Below, piece after piece: positions 1-8,844 of a stretch of DNA of 64,000 nucleotides (position 1 is the stretch's first letter; every line of letters begins with the position of its first letter). A program made the translations under genes and the position numbers. The stretch is from Cognatundibacterium crateris (GTDB lineage: Bacteria > Pseudomonadota > Gammaproteobacteria > Burkholderiales > Burkholderiaceae_D), in NCBI RefSeq assembly GCF_010078235.1, contig NZ_JAABOS010000007.1, positions 183,126-247,125 of the forward strand, given 5' to 3'. A model generated the notes under the pieces. The model did not search any database. It saw only the letters and a program-made list of their open reading frames with translations, and was not told the origin of the DNA.

Positions 1-64
1 GTCGTTTTTTTTCGTCAATGCCGGTCGGATAGCAACTGCCAGAGAGTGCTGCACTTCCAGCCAT

Positions 65-895
65 CTATTCAGGAACCCGCGCGATGGTAACCTGCGCCAG
101 CTGTTTTTCTATGCGGTCCAGCAAGGCATCGCGCTCACGCAGCTCCAGTCGCAGCGCATGCACTTCGCGGCTCAATGAACGTATGTCCGCATGCAATTCC
201 TGCTCCAGCTGCTCCTCATCCTCTTCCACAAACAGCGCTGCGATATTAGCGGTCACGATAGAAAACATCGCATATCCGAGCAGCACAATAAACACAGCAA
301 AAATCTTTGATGCCGGCGTCGACGGCACAATATCGCCATAGCCCACGGTGGCGATTGTCGTGAAGGCCAGCCAGACGCCATTCGCATAGCTATGCACATT
401 CGGCTCCAGCCAGTAAAAACCGGCACCTGCCGTGGCCAGCAACAACAAGGCCAGCACGATGACCTGCACCAGATGACTGGGCTTCATATGACGCAGCACC
501 AGTGTGGCAATACGCATCATGATCGCAGCGCACAGCGCCAGCCGCAACAACCATTCGACCAGACTCCACTCTGTCGCAGAAGGCAGACTGCTCAAAATAC
601 AGCCGAAGACAATACTCACATCCAGGATCAGCTTGCCACTGCGCCTTTCCTGAAAACGGTTTTTGCGCCACTGCACCCAGGTATCCACCGCAATCAGCAC
701 AGCCACCATGGCATACAGACTATGGCCTATGGTACGGGTCAGTTCATTATCGCCCGCCAGCAATAAATAAAAGGCAGGGATGGACAACATCAATCCCGCC
801 AGCAGTAAAGGACGGCTAAGCCAGATCAGAAAGCGTTGCGTAACCGGGTAGGCGCGCTTGGCACCAGAGCTCTGTACGGTTTTGGGACGTCCCAC
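65..895 (-). CDS. Potassium channel family protein (ion_trans_2 pore)
   Basis: This 276-residue inner-membrane protein is very likely a potassium-selective channel. The filter motif TVGYGD is at residues 183-188, between two hydrophobic segments (about 142-162 and 197-222). Further hydrophobic stretches at about 25-46, 57-75, 88-104 and 112-134 give a six-segment layout, but no arginine-rich voltage-sensor helix is visible. The cytoplasmic tail (about 224-268) is acidic and then heptad-like, so a coiled coil is probable and could drive tetramer formation. The start is GTG at 895, just behind an AGGTGA ribosome site. The family is clear; gating and physiological role are unknown. Confidence 0.85.
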   Translation of the reverse strand: MGRPKTVQSSGAKRAYPVTQRFLIWLSRPLLLAGLMLSIPAFYLLLAGDNELTRTIGHSLYAMVAVLIAVDTWVQWRKNRFQERRSGKLILDVSIVFGCILSSLPSATEWSLVEWLLRLALCAAIMMRIATLVLRHMKPSHLVQVIVLALLLLATAGAGFYWLEPNVHSYANGVWLAFTTIATVGYGDIVPSTPASKIFAVFIVLLGYAMFSIVTANIAALFVEEDEEQLEQELHADIRSLSREVHALRLELRERDALLDRIEKQLAQVTIARVPE

Positions 896-990
896 GTATC
901 ACCTGAGTCCGAAGAAGGGTTGAAGTAAGATAGCGGCAGCATACGTATGTCTCAGCTGCACGCACACCCAATCATACCGGATAGAAAAGC

Positions 991-1020
991 AAAAAAGCAC
1001 ATGCCTGCATGTGCTTTTTT
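991..1020. terminator. Bidirectional intrinsic terminator
   Basis: A perfect 14-base inverted repeat (AAAAAAGCACATGC / GCATGTGCTTTTTT) with a 2-base centre lies downstream of the Cache-domain gene. A-tract and T-tract flank the GC stem, so it can act on both strands. Confidence 0.85.
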
Positions 1021-1057
1021 GCAAGAGTGCGGCCGTGCGGACAGCTTATTTTTCAGC

Positions 1058-1516
1058 TTATTTATACACGCCACAGCCAACAAAATAATTGTCGACCTTT
1101 TCTACATAGCTGGATTTCGCTTCCAATGCCTTACTGACCGGATTCGGCCATTGATAATCGACCCAGCCCTTACCCTTGGTATTTGTGAGCTCTATCATGT
1201 CCTTGATAATGAATTTGTCGCCAGCGCGCATTTCCAGCAGATTTTTACCCTGCATTTTGGGATTCACACCATGACTCAGATTGATGCCATTCTGATCGTA
1301 GACAAACAGATACAGGTCACGGTCATGAAAAGTTTTATTGGCCGGATTGGCAAATTCAGCAAATGCCTTCTCTTTACCCACTTCTTTAATATAGGCGATG
1401 CCTTTTTTGACCATCGCGATCGCCTCGTCGGAGCTACCACGCTCCTGCGCCTGCACGGAACCAATTGTTATCAGACTCAAACCCAGCATCAATACACTTC
1501 TGCGTAACATCTTCAT
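1058..1516 (-). CDS. Secreted single Cache-domain protein
   Basis: This 152-residue protein has a signal peptide (about 1-23, cleavage after VQA) and then one small Cache-type sensor domain. Recognisable Cache features are the helix around residues 29-55 and the strand set with the segments LYLFVYDQNG and NLSHGVNPKMQGK, typical of the sCache_2 fold found in chemoreceptors and sensor kinases. Here it stands alone as a periplasmic protein without a signalling module, so it may be a soluble ligand-binding partner of another sensor. The start is supported by a strong GAGGAG site seven bases before the ATG. It is a single-gene unit closed by the terminator at 991-1020. Ligand unknown. Confidence 0.8.
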   Translation of the reverse strand: MKMLRRSVLMLGLSLITIGSVQAQERGSSDEAIAMVKKGIAYIKEVGKEKAFAEFANPANKTFHDRDLYLFVYDQNGINLSHGVNPKMQGKNLLEMRAGDKFIIKDMIELTNTKGKGWVDYQWPNPVSKALEAKSSYVEKVDNYFVGCGVYK

Positions 1517-1749
1517 TTTGTCTCCTCTGGTTAATCCTGCTTTAGCCTCTTTGCAGCATTAGATTACCTTAAAGCAACTAAATCGCAAGCAGTATGCATG
1601 TGCATCTGCAGCAAGCTCGATCTGGATCAAACTTTGTCGTAACAGTGGATGACAAAAACGGGGAATGCCATACGCCCTGCTATGAAAGCACAGAAAAGGC
1701 AGATTTTTTTAGGGGGGAGCTAAAACGGGATAAGAGAGAGAAGCAAGGT

Positions 1750-1847
1750 TGGCGAGCCTGATCTGCGGCACTTGCGGGAAATGATTGTGGCTGCTTCGTT
1801 CCCGACCTGACCAGGTTGACCATGCCGCAATGCGCAGGGGCCCGCCA
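1750..1847 (-). ncRNA. ffs: Small signal recognition particle RNA (4.5S RNA)
   Basis: On the minus strand the segment contains the conserved SRP domain IV core: the run GGTCAGGTCGGGAACGAAGC and the AGCAGCC segment that form the Ffh-binding asymmetric and symmetric loops. The ends (GGCGGGCC at the 5' side, GGCTCGCC at the 3' side) pair to close a hairpin of roughly 98 nucleotides, the normal size of the bacterial small form. With Ffh it targets nascent inner-membrane proteins to FtsY. The exact ends are estimated from the closing stem and the promoter. Confidence 0.93.
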
Positions 1848-1853
1848 GCGCGC

Positions 1854-1859
1854 ATTATA
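1854..1859 (-). promoter_or_regulatory. -10 box of ffs
   Basis: A perfect TATAAT (minus strand) ends seven bases before the predicted 5' end of the SRP RNA. No good -35 hexamer stands at the standard distance. Confidence 0.7.
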
Positions 1860-2104
1860 GCGCAAAGCGCCAGCTTAAGGGGGAGTTTTCTGAACAACTC
1901 AGTCCGGATACTTTTTCAGCCTGCTTTTTCATCGATTCAACCTGCTGTATCCGGGTTTCATCCCAAAGTCACTTTCGCTATAGCGAAGCAGCTACATTCT
2001 GAGCATTCCGGAATCCGCCAGTCTGATCACAGCGCATTCAGGGAATCAGACGGCACAGCACTTCAGCTCGGCCCCTGCATTCATAACAATCAACAGGAAG
2101 ACAC

Positions 2105-3019
2105 ATGGAACTACGCATACAGCATCTGAGTAAAACTTATGATAACGGCGTCAAGGCACTCAATGATATTTCGCTCACCATACCGGCCGGCATGTTCGGT
2201 TTGCTCGGACCAAATGGCGCTGGCAAATCCACCTTAATGCGCACGCTGTCCACGCTGCAGGATGCCGACAGCGGCAGCGCCACGCTGGACGGTATCAATA
2301 TCAGCGATAACAAGGACAGTGTGCGTCGCGTACTGGGTTATTTACCGCAGGATTTTGGTCTTTACCCTAAGGTCAGTGCCTACGATTTATTGGATCACTT
2401 TGCCAGTCTGAAAGGTATCAGCCAGCGCAAACAAAGAAAAGAAGTGGTGGAAGCCCTGCTGCATCAAACCAATTTATACAATGTCAAAAACAAGCATGTA
2501 GGCGGTTTTTCCGGTGGTATGCGGCAGCGCTTCGGCATCGCGCAGGCGCTGATAGGCGATCCTAAGCTGATCATCGTGGATGAACCGACCGCCGGACTGG
2601 ATCCGGAAGAGCGCGTTCGCTTTCATAATCTGTTATCCGATATAGGCAGCGACAAAATCGTGATCCTGTCCACCCATATTGTGGAAGACGTGGCTGACCT
2701 GTGCAATCACATGGCGGTGATACGCCAGGGTCAGGTGGTCTTGCAAGGCCAGCCTTTGCCACTGATAGAACAAATCGCTGATCAGGTCTGGAAGCGCTTC
2801 ATCGATAAATCTGAGCTCGCGCGTTATCAGCAAGAATTCCGCGTTATTTCCAGCCGCCTGATTTCGGGCCGCACCTTGATACACGTGTACGCAGAAGACC
2901 AGCCAGCTGAAGGCTTTTCACCAGCGCATGCAAATCTGGAAGATGTCTACTTTGCCGCCATGGCTGGCTTACTCGGCACATCCGCTGCCACAACGACAGC
3001 AAGTGCTGCAAACGCCTGA
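2105..3019 (+). CDS. ABC transporter ATP-binding protein
   Basis: A 304-residue ABC ATPase. Walker A is GPNGAGKS at residues 35-42, the Q-loop follows in LGYLPQDFG, the signature is GGFSGGMRQR near residue 133, and Walker B with the D-loop is IIVDEPTAGLDP near 155-163, followed by the switch histidine in STHIVED. The C-terminal 80 residues resemble the extra domain of ABC-2-type export ATPases. Its stop is 9 bases before the start of the giant permease-peptidase gene, so the two are almost certainly one operon and one transporter. An AGGAAG site precedes the ATG. Substrate is not evident. Confidence 0.92.
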   Translation: MELRIQHLSKTYDNGVKALNDISLTIPAGMFGLLGPNGAGKSTLMRTLSTLQDADSGSATLDGINISDNKDSVRRVLGYLPQDFGLYPKVSAYDLLDHFASLKGISQRKQRKEVVEALLHQTNLYNVKNKHVGGFSGGMRQRFGIAQALIGDPKLIIVDEPTAGLDPEERVRFHNLLSDIGSDKIVILSTHIVEDVADLCNHMAVIRQGQVVLQGQPLPLIEQIADQVWKRFIDKSELARYQQEFRVISSRLISGRTLIHVYAEDQPAEGFSPAHANLEDVYFAAMAGLLGTSAATTTASAANA

Positions 3020-3028
3020 GGATAGCCC

Positions 3029-6000
3029 ATGTTCACGATCTTACAGTTTGAACTGCGGCAAAAATTCCGCAGCATATCGACCTATATTTACTTCCTGATG
3101 TTTTTTGCGCTGGCCATGCTATGGGTAGCCGCTGCCGGTGGTGCATTTTCCGGTGCCACCATCAGCTTTGGTGGCAAAACCTATATCAATGCGCCCAGCT
3201 CTGTTTCGCAAACTATCACCTTCCTCGGTTATCTGGGTACAGTGATCGTCGCTGCCATGATGGGGCGCGCGATACAGCAGGATACCGAACACAATATCTG
3301 GCACTTCTTTTATACCCTGCCCCTGCATCGTTTTTCTTACCTCGCAGGCCGCTATCTGGCAGCGCTGATTACGCTGCTGTTTGTATTTTCCAGCATCGCC
3401 TTAGGCGCCTGGCTGGGCTTGTATCTGCCAGGCATAGAGCCAGTCCGGGTCGGCCCGGGTTTTGCGCTGGCCTATATCCTGCCCTACTTTTTTTCTATCA
3501 TTCCGAATCTCATCACTTTCGGCGCGATTTTCTTTTTTCTGGGTGCGATATTCCGCCGCATGCTGCCGGTCTATGTTGCGAGTGTGGTATTACTGATCGG
3601 TTACCTGATCGCCGGTGCCTTACTGAGCGATATGGACAACCGCAATCTGGCCGCCATGATAGATCCCTTTGGTTCGCGCGCGATTTCACGTCTGACCGAA
3701 TACTGGAGCGTGGACGATAAAAATACCCGCCTGATTCCTTTGGCCGGGATTTATCTGGCCAATCGCCTGCTGTGGGGCAGCATAGGACTGATTACGCTGG
3801 CACTGTGCTTCTGGCGTTTTCAATTCAGCGCAGCCAGCGTAACGGGTAAGCAGAAAAAAGAAGCGCTAACAGCGGCGCCAGCCAGTCTGCGGGTTCCAAG
3901 CGTACAGCCGGATTTTGGCAAGGCGCATTTGTGGCATTTATTCCGTGCCCAGACCTGGCTGAATTTGCGCGAAACCGTAAAGAACGTCTACTTTATTACG
4001 ATAGCCTTGTGTGGCGTGCTGTTTATGTTTGCGACCTCCACGGCCATCACTAAGATGTATGGCACGGCGACCTATCCGGTGACCTATGCGGTGTTACAGG
4101 TGATGAGCGGCAGTTTTGCCTTATTCATGCTGATCATTACCACCTTCTACGCGGGTGAACTGGTGTGGCGCGAACGCGAAGCGCGTATCGCACAGCTGAT
4201 GGACGCCTTACCGGTACCGAATGCACTGCCCTTCTTATCCAAACTCAGCGCCCTGATCCTGCTGCAAGGCATATTGCTCGCAGTACTGATGGTGTGCGGC
4301 ATACTGGTGCAGCTGTTTCATGGCTACACCCAATTCGAACTGGGCCAGTATCTGTACCAGCTATTCCTGTTGCAATGGCCAGACTATATGCTGCTCGCGG
4401 TATTAGCCATGTCTTTGCAGGTCATCGTCAACAATAAGTATGTCGCTTATTTTTTGATGATACTGGTTTACATCGCAGGTATCGCCCTGCCAGCGCTCGG
4501 AGTTGAGCATCCTATGGTCATCTATGGCAATACGCCCGGCGTGACTTATTCGGCACTGAATGGCTATGGTCACTTTATTCCCGCAATCCGCTGGACCCAG
4601 GCTTATTGGGGCGGTGCCGCACTGATGCTGATTGCAGCCAGCCTGTGCTTCTGGGTACGCGGTACCGGCAGCGACTGGCGTGGCCGCCTGCATACAGCGC
4701 GCGCGCAGTTAAGCGGCAGCACGCTGGGGCTGGGCAGTATCGGTGCCTTGCTGTTCCTGTTGTGCGGTGGCGTGCTGTTTTATTTCTACAATATCGTCAA
4801 TAGCTATAAAACCAGCTATGACAATGAAGTGGCACAAGCCAACTACGAAAAGAAATACAAGGCACTGGAAGGCAAAGCACAGCCACGTATCAGCGATGTC
4901 AAACTGGCCGTCGATATTTTCCCTGATCGTCGCAGCACTGCCATAGAAGGCGAATATCAGCTGGTGAACCGCACGGCAGAAGCGATCAGCGAAATCTATA
5001 TCATGCAGAATGACGAGGCCGATATCCGGCAATTAAGCCTGGACTCACCGAACACTGTCGGCATCCGCGATACAGATAACGGCATGTACAGTTTCCGCCT
5101 GCAGCCAGCACTGGCACCCGGCGCCTCTGTCCGCCTGCGTTTCCGTCTGAACTATGATGCACACAGCTTCCTGGGGATGAGCAAGCGCGATACGGTGATT
5201 GCTAACGGCACTTTCTTTAACAGCTCGCTGATGCCACACATAGGCTATCAAAGCAATGTCGAGCTCAGCGAAGATAAACTCAGACGCAAACACGGCCTGA
5301 AAGAAAAAGAACGTATGCTGCAGCGGGATGACCCACGTGGTCTGGCTAATAGTTACATCAGCAGCGATGCGGACTGGATACGCTTTGATGCGACCGTATC
5401 CACCAGTAACGATCAAATGGCGATTGCGCCCGGCAAGCTGGATAAGAGCTGGGAAAAAGACGGACGCCGCTATTTCCATTACAGCGTGGATCAGCCCATC
5501 CTGAACTTCTACTCTTTCCAGTCTGGCCGCTATGCCGTCAAACAGGCACAGTGGAACGATGTCGCCATTGAAATCGATTACCAGCCGGGTCATGAGTACA
5601 ATCTGGAACGCATGGTTAAAGGCGTACAGCAATCGCTCGCGTATTACAGTAAGAACTTCAGCCCTTATCAGCACAAGCTGGTCAGGATTATTGAGTTCCC
5701 GCGCTATGCAGGCTTTGCACAAGCCTTCCCGAATACCATACCGTTTTCGGAATCGATAGGCTTCATCGCTAAAGTCGACGATAACAATCCTAAGGACATT
5801 GATTATCCGTTTTACGTGACCGCGCATGAGGTTGCCCATCAATGGTGGGCGCATCAGGTGATTTCAGCCAATACCCAGGGTGCCACCACGCTGGTGGAAA
5901 CGCTGGCGCAATATTCGGCGCTGATGGTGATGAAGCAGACCTATGGTGAAGCGAAAATGCGTAAGTTCCTGAAGTATGAACTGGATGCGTATTTGCGTGG

Positions 6001-6604
6001 ACGTGGTCAGGAAAGGAAAAAGGAGCAACCACTGGCATTCAATGAAAACCAGCAGTACATCCACTACAACAAAGGCAGTCTGATCATGTATCTGATGCAG
6101 GATCAGCTGGGTGAGGAGCAGGTCAACCGCGCTTTGCGTGAGGTAGTTGCGCAATATGCCAACCGTGGCGCACCGTATCCGACCAGCCGTGTGCTGGTGG
6201 ACGCCTTGCGCCGCGTGGCACCGGCCGACAAACAAGAGATGATCACCGATGCGTTTGAATCCATCATCCTGTATGAAAGCCGCGCACTGTCCGCCACCGC
6301 CAAAGCAATCGGCGCAGACCAGTATGAAATCACGCTCAAAGTCAGCAATAACAAACTGAAGGCGGATGAGTTCGGTGCAGAAAAAGAAGTTGCGCTGAAC
6401 GACAGCATGGACATAGGCGTCGACGATAAAGATGGCAAGCCCTTATTACGCGAACGCCATCTGATACGGCAAAAATCCGGCGAGTACAAGTTAATCGTCA
6501 GCGGCAAACCGGCCAAAGCCGGGATAGATCCTGACAATAAGTACATCGATCGCAAACCGGACGACAACCTGATACAGATAGAGTTTCAGAATGGCGCTAA
6601 ATAA
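3029..6604 (+). CDS. ABC-2 permease fused to M1-family aminopeptidase
   Basis: A 1191-residue fusion. The N-terminal half (about 1-600) holds two blocks of ABC-2-type membrane helices (roughly 15-265 and 310-560), so a single chain may supply the whole permease. A further membrane helix lies near 565-590. The rest is a soluble zinc-peptidase region with HEVAHQWW at residues 933-940 (HExxH metal site) and a glutamate about 20 residues later in LVETLAQY, as in M1 aminopeptidases. The topology suggests that the peptidase domain faces the periplasm. It pairs with the ATPase just upstream. Related fused proteins are known, but their transported substrate is not; one possibility is a peptide trimmed on export or a membrane-stress function. 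Confidence 0.88.
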   Translation: MFTILQFELRQKFRSISTYIYFLMFFALAMLWVAAAGGAFSGATISFGGKTYINAPSSVSQTITFLGYLGTVIVAAMMGRAIQQDTEHNIWHFFYTLPLHRFSYLAGRYLAALITLLFVFSSIALGAWLGLYLPGIEPVRVGPGFALAYILPYFFSIIPNLITFGAIFFFLGAIFRRMLPVYVASVVLLIGYLIAGALLSDMDNRNLAAMIDPFGSRAISRLTEYWSVDDKNTRLIPLAGIYLANRLLWGSIGLITLALCFWRFQFSAASVTGKQKKEALTAAPASLRVPSVQPDFGKAHLWHLFRAQTWLNLRETVKNVYFITIALCGVLFMFATSTAITKMYGTATYPVTYAVLQVMSGSFALFMLIITTFYAGELVWREREARIAQLMDALPVPNALPFLSKLSALILLQGILLAVLMVCGILVQLFHGYTQFELGQYLYQLFLLQWPDYMLLAVLAMSLQVIVNNKYVAYFLMILVYIAGIALPALGVEHPMVIYGNTPGVTYSALNGYGHFIPAIRWTQAYWGGAALMLIAASLCFWVRGTGSDWRGRLHTARAQLSGSTLGLGSIGALLFLLCGGVLFYFYNIVNSYKTSYDNEVAQANYEKKYKALEGKAQPRISDVKLAVDIFPDRRSTAIEGEYQLVNRTAEAISEIYIMQNDEADIRQLSLDSPNTVGIRDTDNGMYSFRLQPALAPGASVRLRFRLNYDAHSFLGMSKRDTVIANGTFFNSSLMPHIGYQSNVELSEDKLRRKHGLKEKERMLQRDDPRGLANSYISSDADWIRFDATVSTSNDQMAIAPGKLDKSWEKDGRRYFHYSVDQPILNFYSFQSGRYAVKQAQWNDVAIEIDYQPGHEYNLERMVKGVQQSLAYYSKNFSPYQHKLVRIIEFPRYAGFAQAFPNTIPFSESIGFIAKVDDNNPKDIDYPFYVTAHEVAHQWWAHQVISANTQGATTLVETLAQYSALMVMKQTYGEAKMRKFLKYELDAYLRGRGQERKKEQPLAFNENQQYIHYNKGSLIMYLMQDQLGEEQVNRALREVVAQYANRGAPYPTSRVLVDALRRVAPADKQEMITDAFESIILYESRALSATAKAIGADQYEITLKVSNNKLKADEFGAEKEVALNDSMDIGVDDKDGKPLLRERHLIRQKSGEYKLIVSGKPAKAGIDPDNKYIDRKPDDNLIQIEFQNGAK

Positions 6605-6633
6605 GCAGTACGCCGTTTAGTTTTTGGCAGCAT

Positions 6634-6683
6634 AAAGCCGCAAGCATCACACAGCAAGCTGTTGATGCTTGCGGCTTTTTTTT
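6634..6683. terminator. Intrinsic terminator after the permease-peptidase gene
   Basis: Stem AAAGCCGCAAGCATCA (6634-6649) pairs perfectly with TGATGCTTGCGGCTTT and is followed by a run of T. A-residues on the other side may let it also serve the minus strand, although ubiD ends about 200 bases away. Confidence 0.9.
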
Positions 6684-6879
6684 CGACTGGCAGCATGTCC
6701 GGTCTATGTCGTCTTCATGGGTGGCCTGCGCAGCTGACAACAGCACAGGATACACAGGGAAAATACCAAGACCTAAGCCTGATGCGCTTCTCCAGCCAAA
6801 ATGCGGCCAGCAGGCGCATGTTTACTCAGTCATCCATTTCACTCAATGACAAAAGCTTACTCATCGCCTGCGCCGGATT

Positions 6880-8367
6880 TCACAGTCCCAGTTGTTGCCA
6901 GATCTGATCGACCCGGGCTTTCACTTCGGGCGACATGGTGATGGTAGTACCCCATTCACGATCGGTTTCGCCTGGCCATTTATTGGTCGCATCTATCCCC
7001 ATTTTTCCGCCCAGACCACTGACTGGCGAGGCGAAATCCAGATAATCGATAGGCGTGTTATCGACCAGCGTGGTGTCCCGCACCGGATCAACGCGGGTGG
7101 TGATGGCCCAGATCACTTCTTTCCAGTCACGTACATTCACGTCTTCATCCACCACCACAATGAACTTGGTATACATGAACTGCCGCAGAAAACTCCAAAC
7201 GCCAAACATCACGCGTTTGGCGTGACCGGGGTAGGCTTTCTTCATCTGCACAACGGCCATGCGGTAGCTGCAGCCCTCAGGCGGCAGATAGAAATCGGTG
7301 ATTTCCGTGAACTGCTTTTGCAGCAAAGGAATGAACACTTCATTCAGCGCCACACCCAATACCGCCGGCTCATCCGGTGGTTTGCCGGTATAGGTGGAAT
7401 GGTAAATCGGATCGCGCCGCATGGTAATGCGATCGATGGTAAATACCGGGAACCAGTCCTGCTCATTGTAATAGCCGGTATGGTCGCCATACGGCCCTTC
7501 CAATGCATGCTCATAGCCGGAAGGATGGTTTTCATCCGGATAGATGTGGCCTTCCAGCACAATTTCTGCCGATGCCGGCACCCGTAATTCACTGCCGATA
7601 GCCTTGACCAGTTCAGTGCGGCTGCCGCGCAGCAAACCGGCAAACTGGTATTCCGACAGGCTGTCCGGCACCGGCGTGACTGCACCCAAAATCGTCGCCG
7701 GATCGGCACCCAGCGCCACTGCGATAGGATAAGGCTGGCCTTTGTTGATGATGGCATGCTCACGGAAATCCAGCGCACCGCCACGATGCGCAAGCCAGCG
7801 CATGATGACCTTATTCGGGCCCAGTACCTGCTGACGGTAAATGCCCAGATTCTGGCGCTTTTTATTGGGGCCCTTGGTAATCACCAGCCCCCAGGTAATC
7901 AGTGGCGCAATATCGCCCGGCCAGCAATGCTGTATCGGTAAGCGCGCCAAATCCACGTCTTGCCCTTCCCACACGATTTCCTGACATTTCGCGCCGCGTA
8001 CTTCTTTCGGTGCCATATCCCACACTGCTTTCACCAGCGAGCCCATGCCCAGCAAGTCTTTAAAACCTTTCGGAGGCTCTGGCTCTTTAAGTGCCGATAA
8101 CACATGACCAATCTGGCGTAATTCACTCAGGTCACTGGCTCCCATGCCCAGCGCCACGCGCTTAGGCGTCCCGAATAAATTACCTAATACCGGGATGCTG
8201 TGTCCGGTCGGATGGCGAAATAACAGCGCCGGACCTTCGGCGCGCAGGGTGCGGTCACAGATTTCTGTCATCTCCAGATGCGGGGAAACCTGGACATCCA
8301 CCACTTTTAGTTCATCCAATTGTTGCAACTGAGAAATAAAATCTCTCAAATCCGAATATTTCATCAT
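6880..8367 (-). CDS. ubiD: UbiD family decarboxylase (3-octaprenyl-4-hydroxybenzoate carboxy-lyase)
   Basis: A 495-residue protein colinear with UbiD, the prenylated-FMN-dependent enzyme that removes the carboxyl group from 3-polyprenyl-4-hydroxybenzoate in ubiquinone synthesis. Typical segments are present: the N-terminal [19 protein letters not shown], the central [16 protein letters not shown], and the strongly conserved [13 protein letters not shown] region that contributes to the cofactor and metal site. Length is normal for the family. Two adjacent ATGs (8367 and 8364) are possible starts and the ribosome site is weak. It is transcribed alone, convergent with the ABC-peptidase operon and divergent from the transglycosylase gene. 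The UbiX flavin prenyltransferase is not in this window. Confidence 0.93.
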   Translation of the reverse strand: MMKYSDLRDFISQLQQLDELKVVDVQVSPHLEMTEICDRTLRAEGPALLFRHPTGHSIPVLGNLFGTPKRVALGMGASDLSELRQIGHVLSALKEPEPPKGFKDLLGMGSLVKAVWDMAPKEVRGAKCQEIVWEGQDVDLARLPIQHCWPGDIAPLITWGLVITKGPNKKRQNLGIYRQQVLGPNKVIMRWLAHRGGALDFREHAIINKGQPYPIAVALGADPATILGAVTPVPDSLSEYQFAGLLRGSRTELVKAIGSELRVPASAEIVLEGHIYPDENHPSGYEHALEGPYGDHTGYYNEQDWFPVFTIDRITMRRDPIYHSTYTGKPPDEPAVLGVALNEVFIPLLQKQFTEITDFYLPPEGCSYRMAVVQMKKAYPGHAKRVMFGVWSFLRQFMYTKFIVVVDEDVNVRDWKEVIWAITTRVDPVRDTTLVDNTPIDYLDFASPVSGLGGKMGIDATNKWPGETDREWGTTITMSPEVKARVDQIWQQLGL

Positions 8368-8497
8368 TTTTCGCTTTTTTCTCTATCTGAATACGCTGGT
8401 CAAGCTAAATCCGCTAAGTGCTTGATTTTATTGTTTTTTGCTGCTTTGCAGCAGTTTTCTTTATACCTATAAGTTATAGAAATCAATTTTGATAGTA
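8368..8497. other. AT-rich divergent promoter region
   Basis: This non-coding stretch between ubiD and the leader transcript is AT-rich and must hold the ubiD promoter. No clear operator palindrome was seen. Confidence 0.5.
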
Positions 8498-8526
8498 TTG
8501 ACTCGATATAAAACCGCCCCTACAAT
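8498..8526 (+). promoter_or_regulatory. Sigma-70 promoter for the transglycosylase leader
   Basis: TTGACT (8498-8503) and TACAAT (8521-8526) are separated by exactly 17 bases, each one mismatch from consensus. The expected start is near 8533, which leaves an untranslated leader of about 310 nucleotides. Confidence 0.75.
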
Positions 8527-8532
8527 TCGCCC

Positions 8533-8844
8533 AACTTGATGAAGAGCTTCTGGCTTCCGGCACTTTCCATGCGAAGAAAGTTTCGCCACTAACGGTAACA
8601 TCATTCACGGGGATCGGGCCCCACATAACATTGTAAGGATTGTTTTCGAAAGGCGTCTGCCTTCACCCGAAAAAAGTTGTTGATCACCGGATGCTCCGGT
8701 AGCAGGTCAGACAGACCACATGGATCAACAACTCCGGCGTCATCCGCTCGCGCCTTGCGACGATGACGATGTTTCTGATACGCGGCTGTTTGAATTGCAG
8801 AGTATGAAGTCACTACCTGCGACGCGTAATTTCAGGAGGTAAAA
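8533..8844 (+). promoter_or_regulatory. Long structured 5' leader of unknown class
   Basis: Between the promoter and the AGGAGG ribosome site lies a leader with strong predicted pairing. An 11-base perfect stem (8675-8685 with 8723-8733) encloses two hairpins, ACCGGA/TCCGGT (8686-8700) and GGTC/GACC (8705-8717), giving a three-way-junction shape. A second hairpin, GTCATC/GATGAC (8739-8744 with 8762-8767), follows with an inner CGC/GCG pairing. I could not match it to a known riboswitch consensus. It may regulate the downstream cell-wall enzyme. Confidence 0.5.

Noticed and set aside
6662-6907. 81-codon open frame on the plus strand after the permease gene
   Set aside because: It starts inside the terminator and overlaps the end of ubiD; no family resemblance.
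8601-8813. 70-codon open frame antisense to the transglycosylase leader
   Set aside because: The strong plus-strand promoter and base-paired leader explain the region better; the inverted repeats create open frames on both strands.
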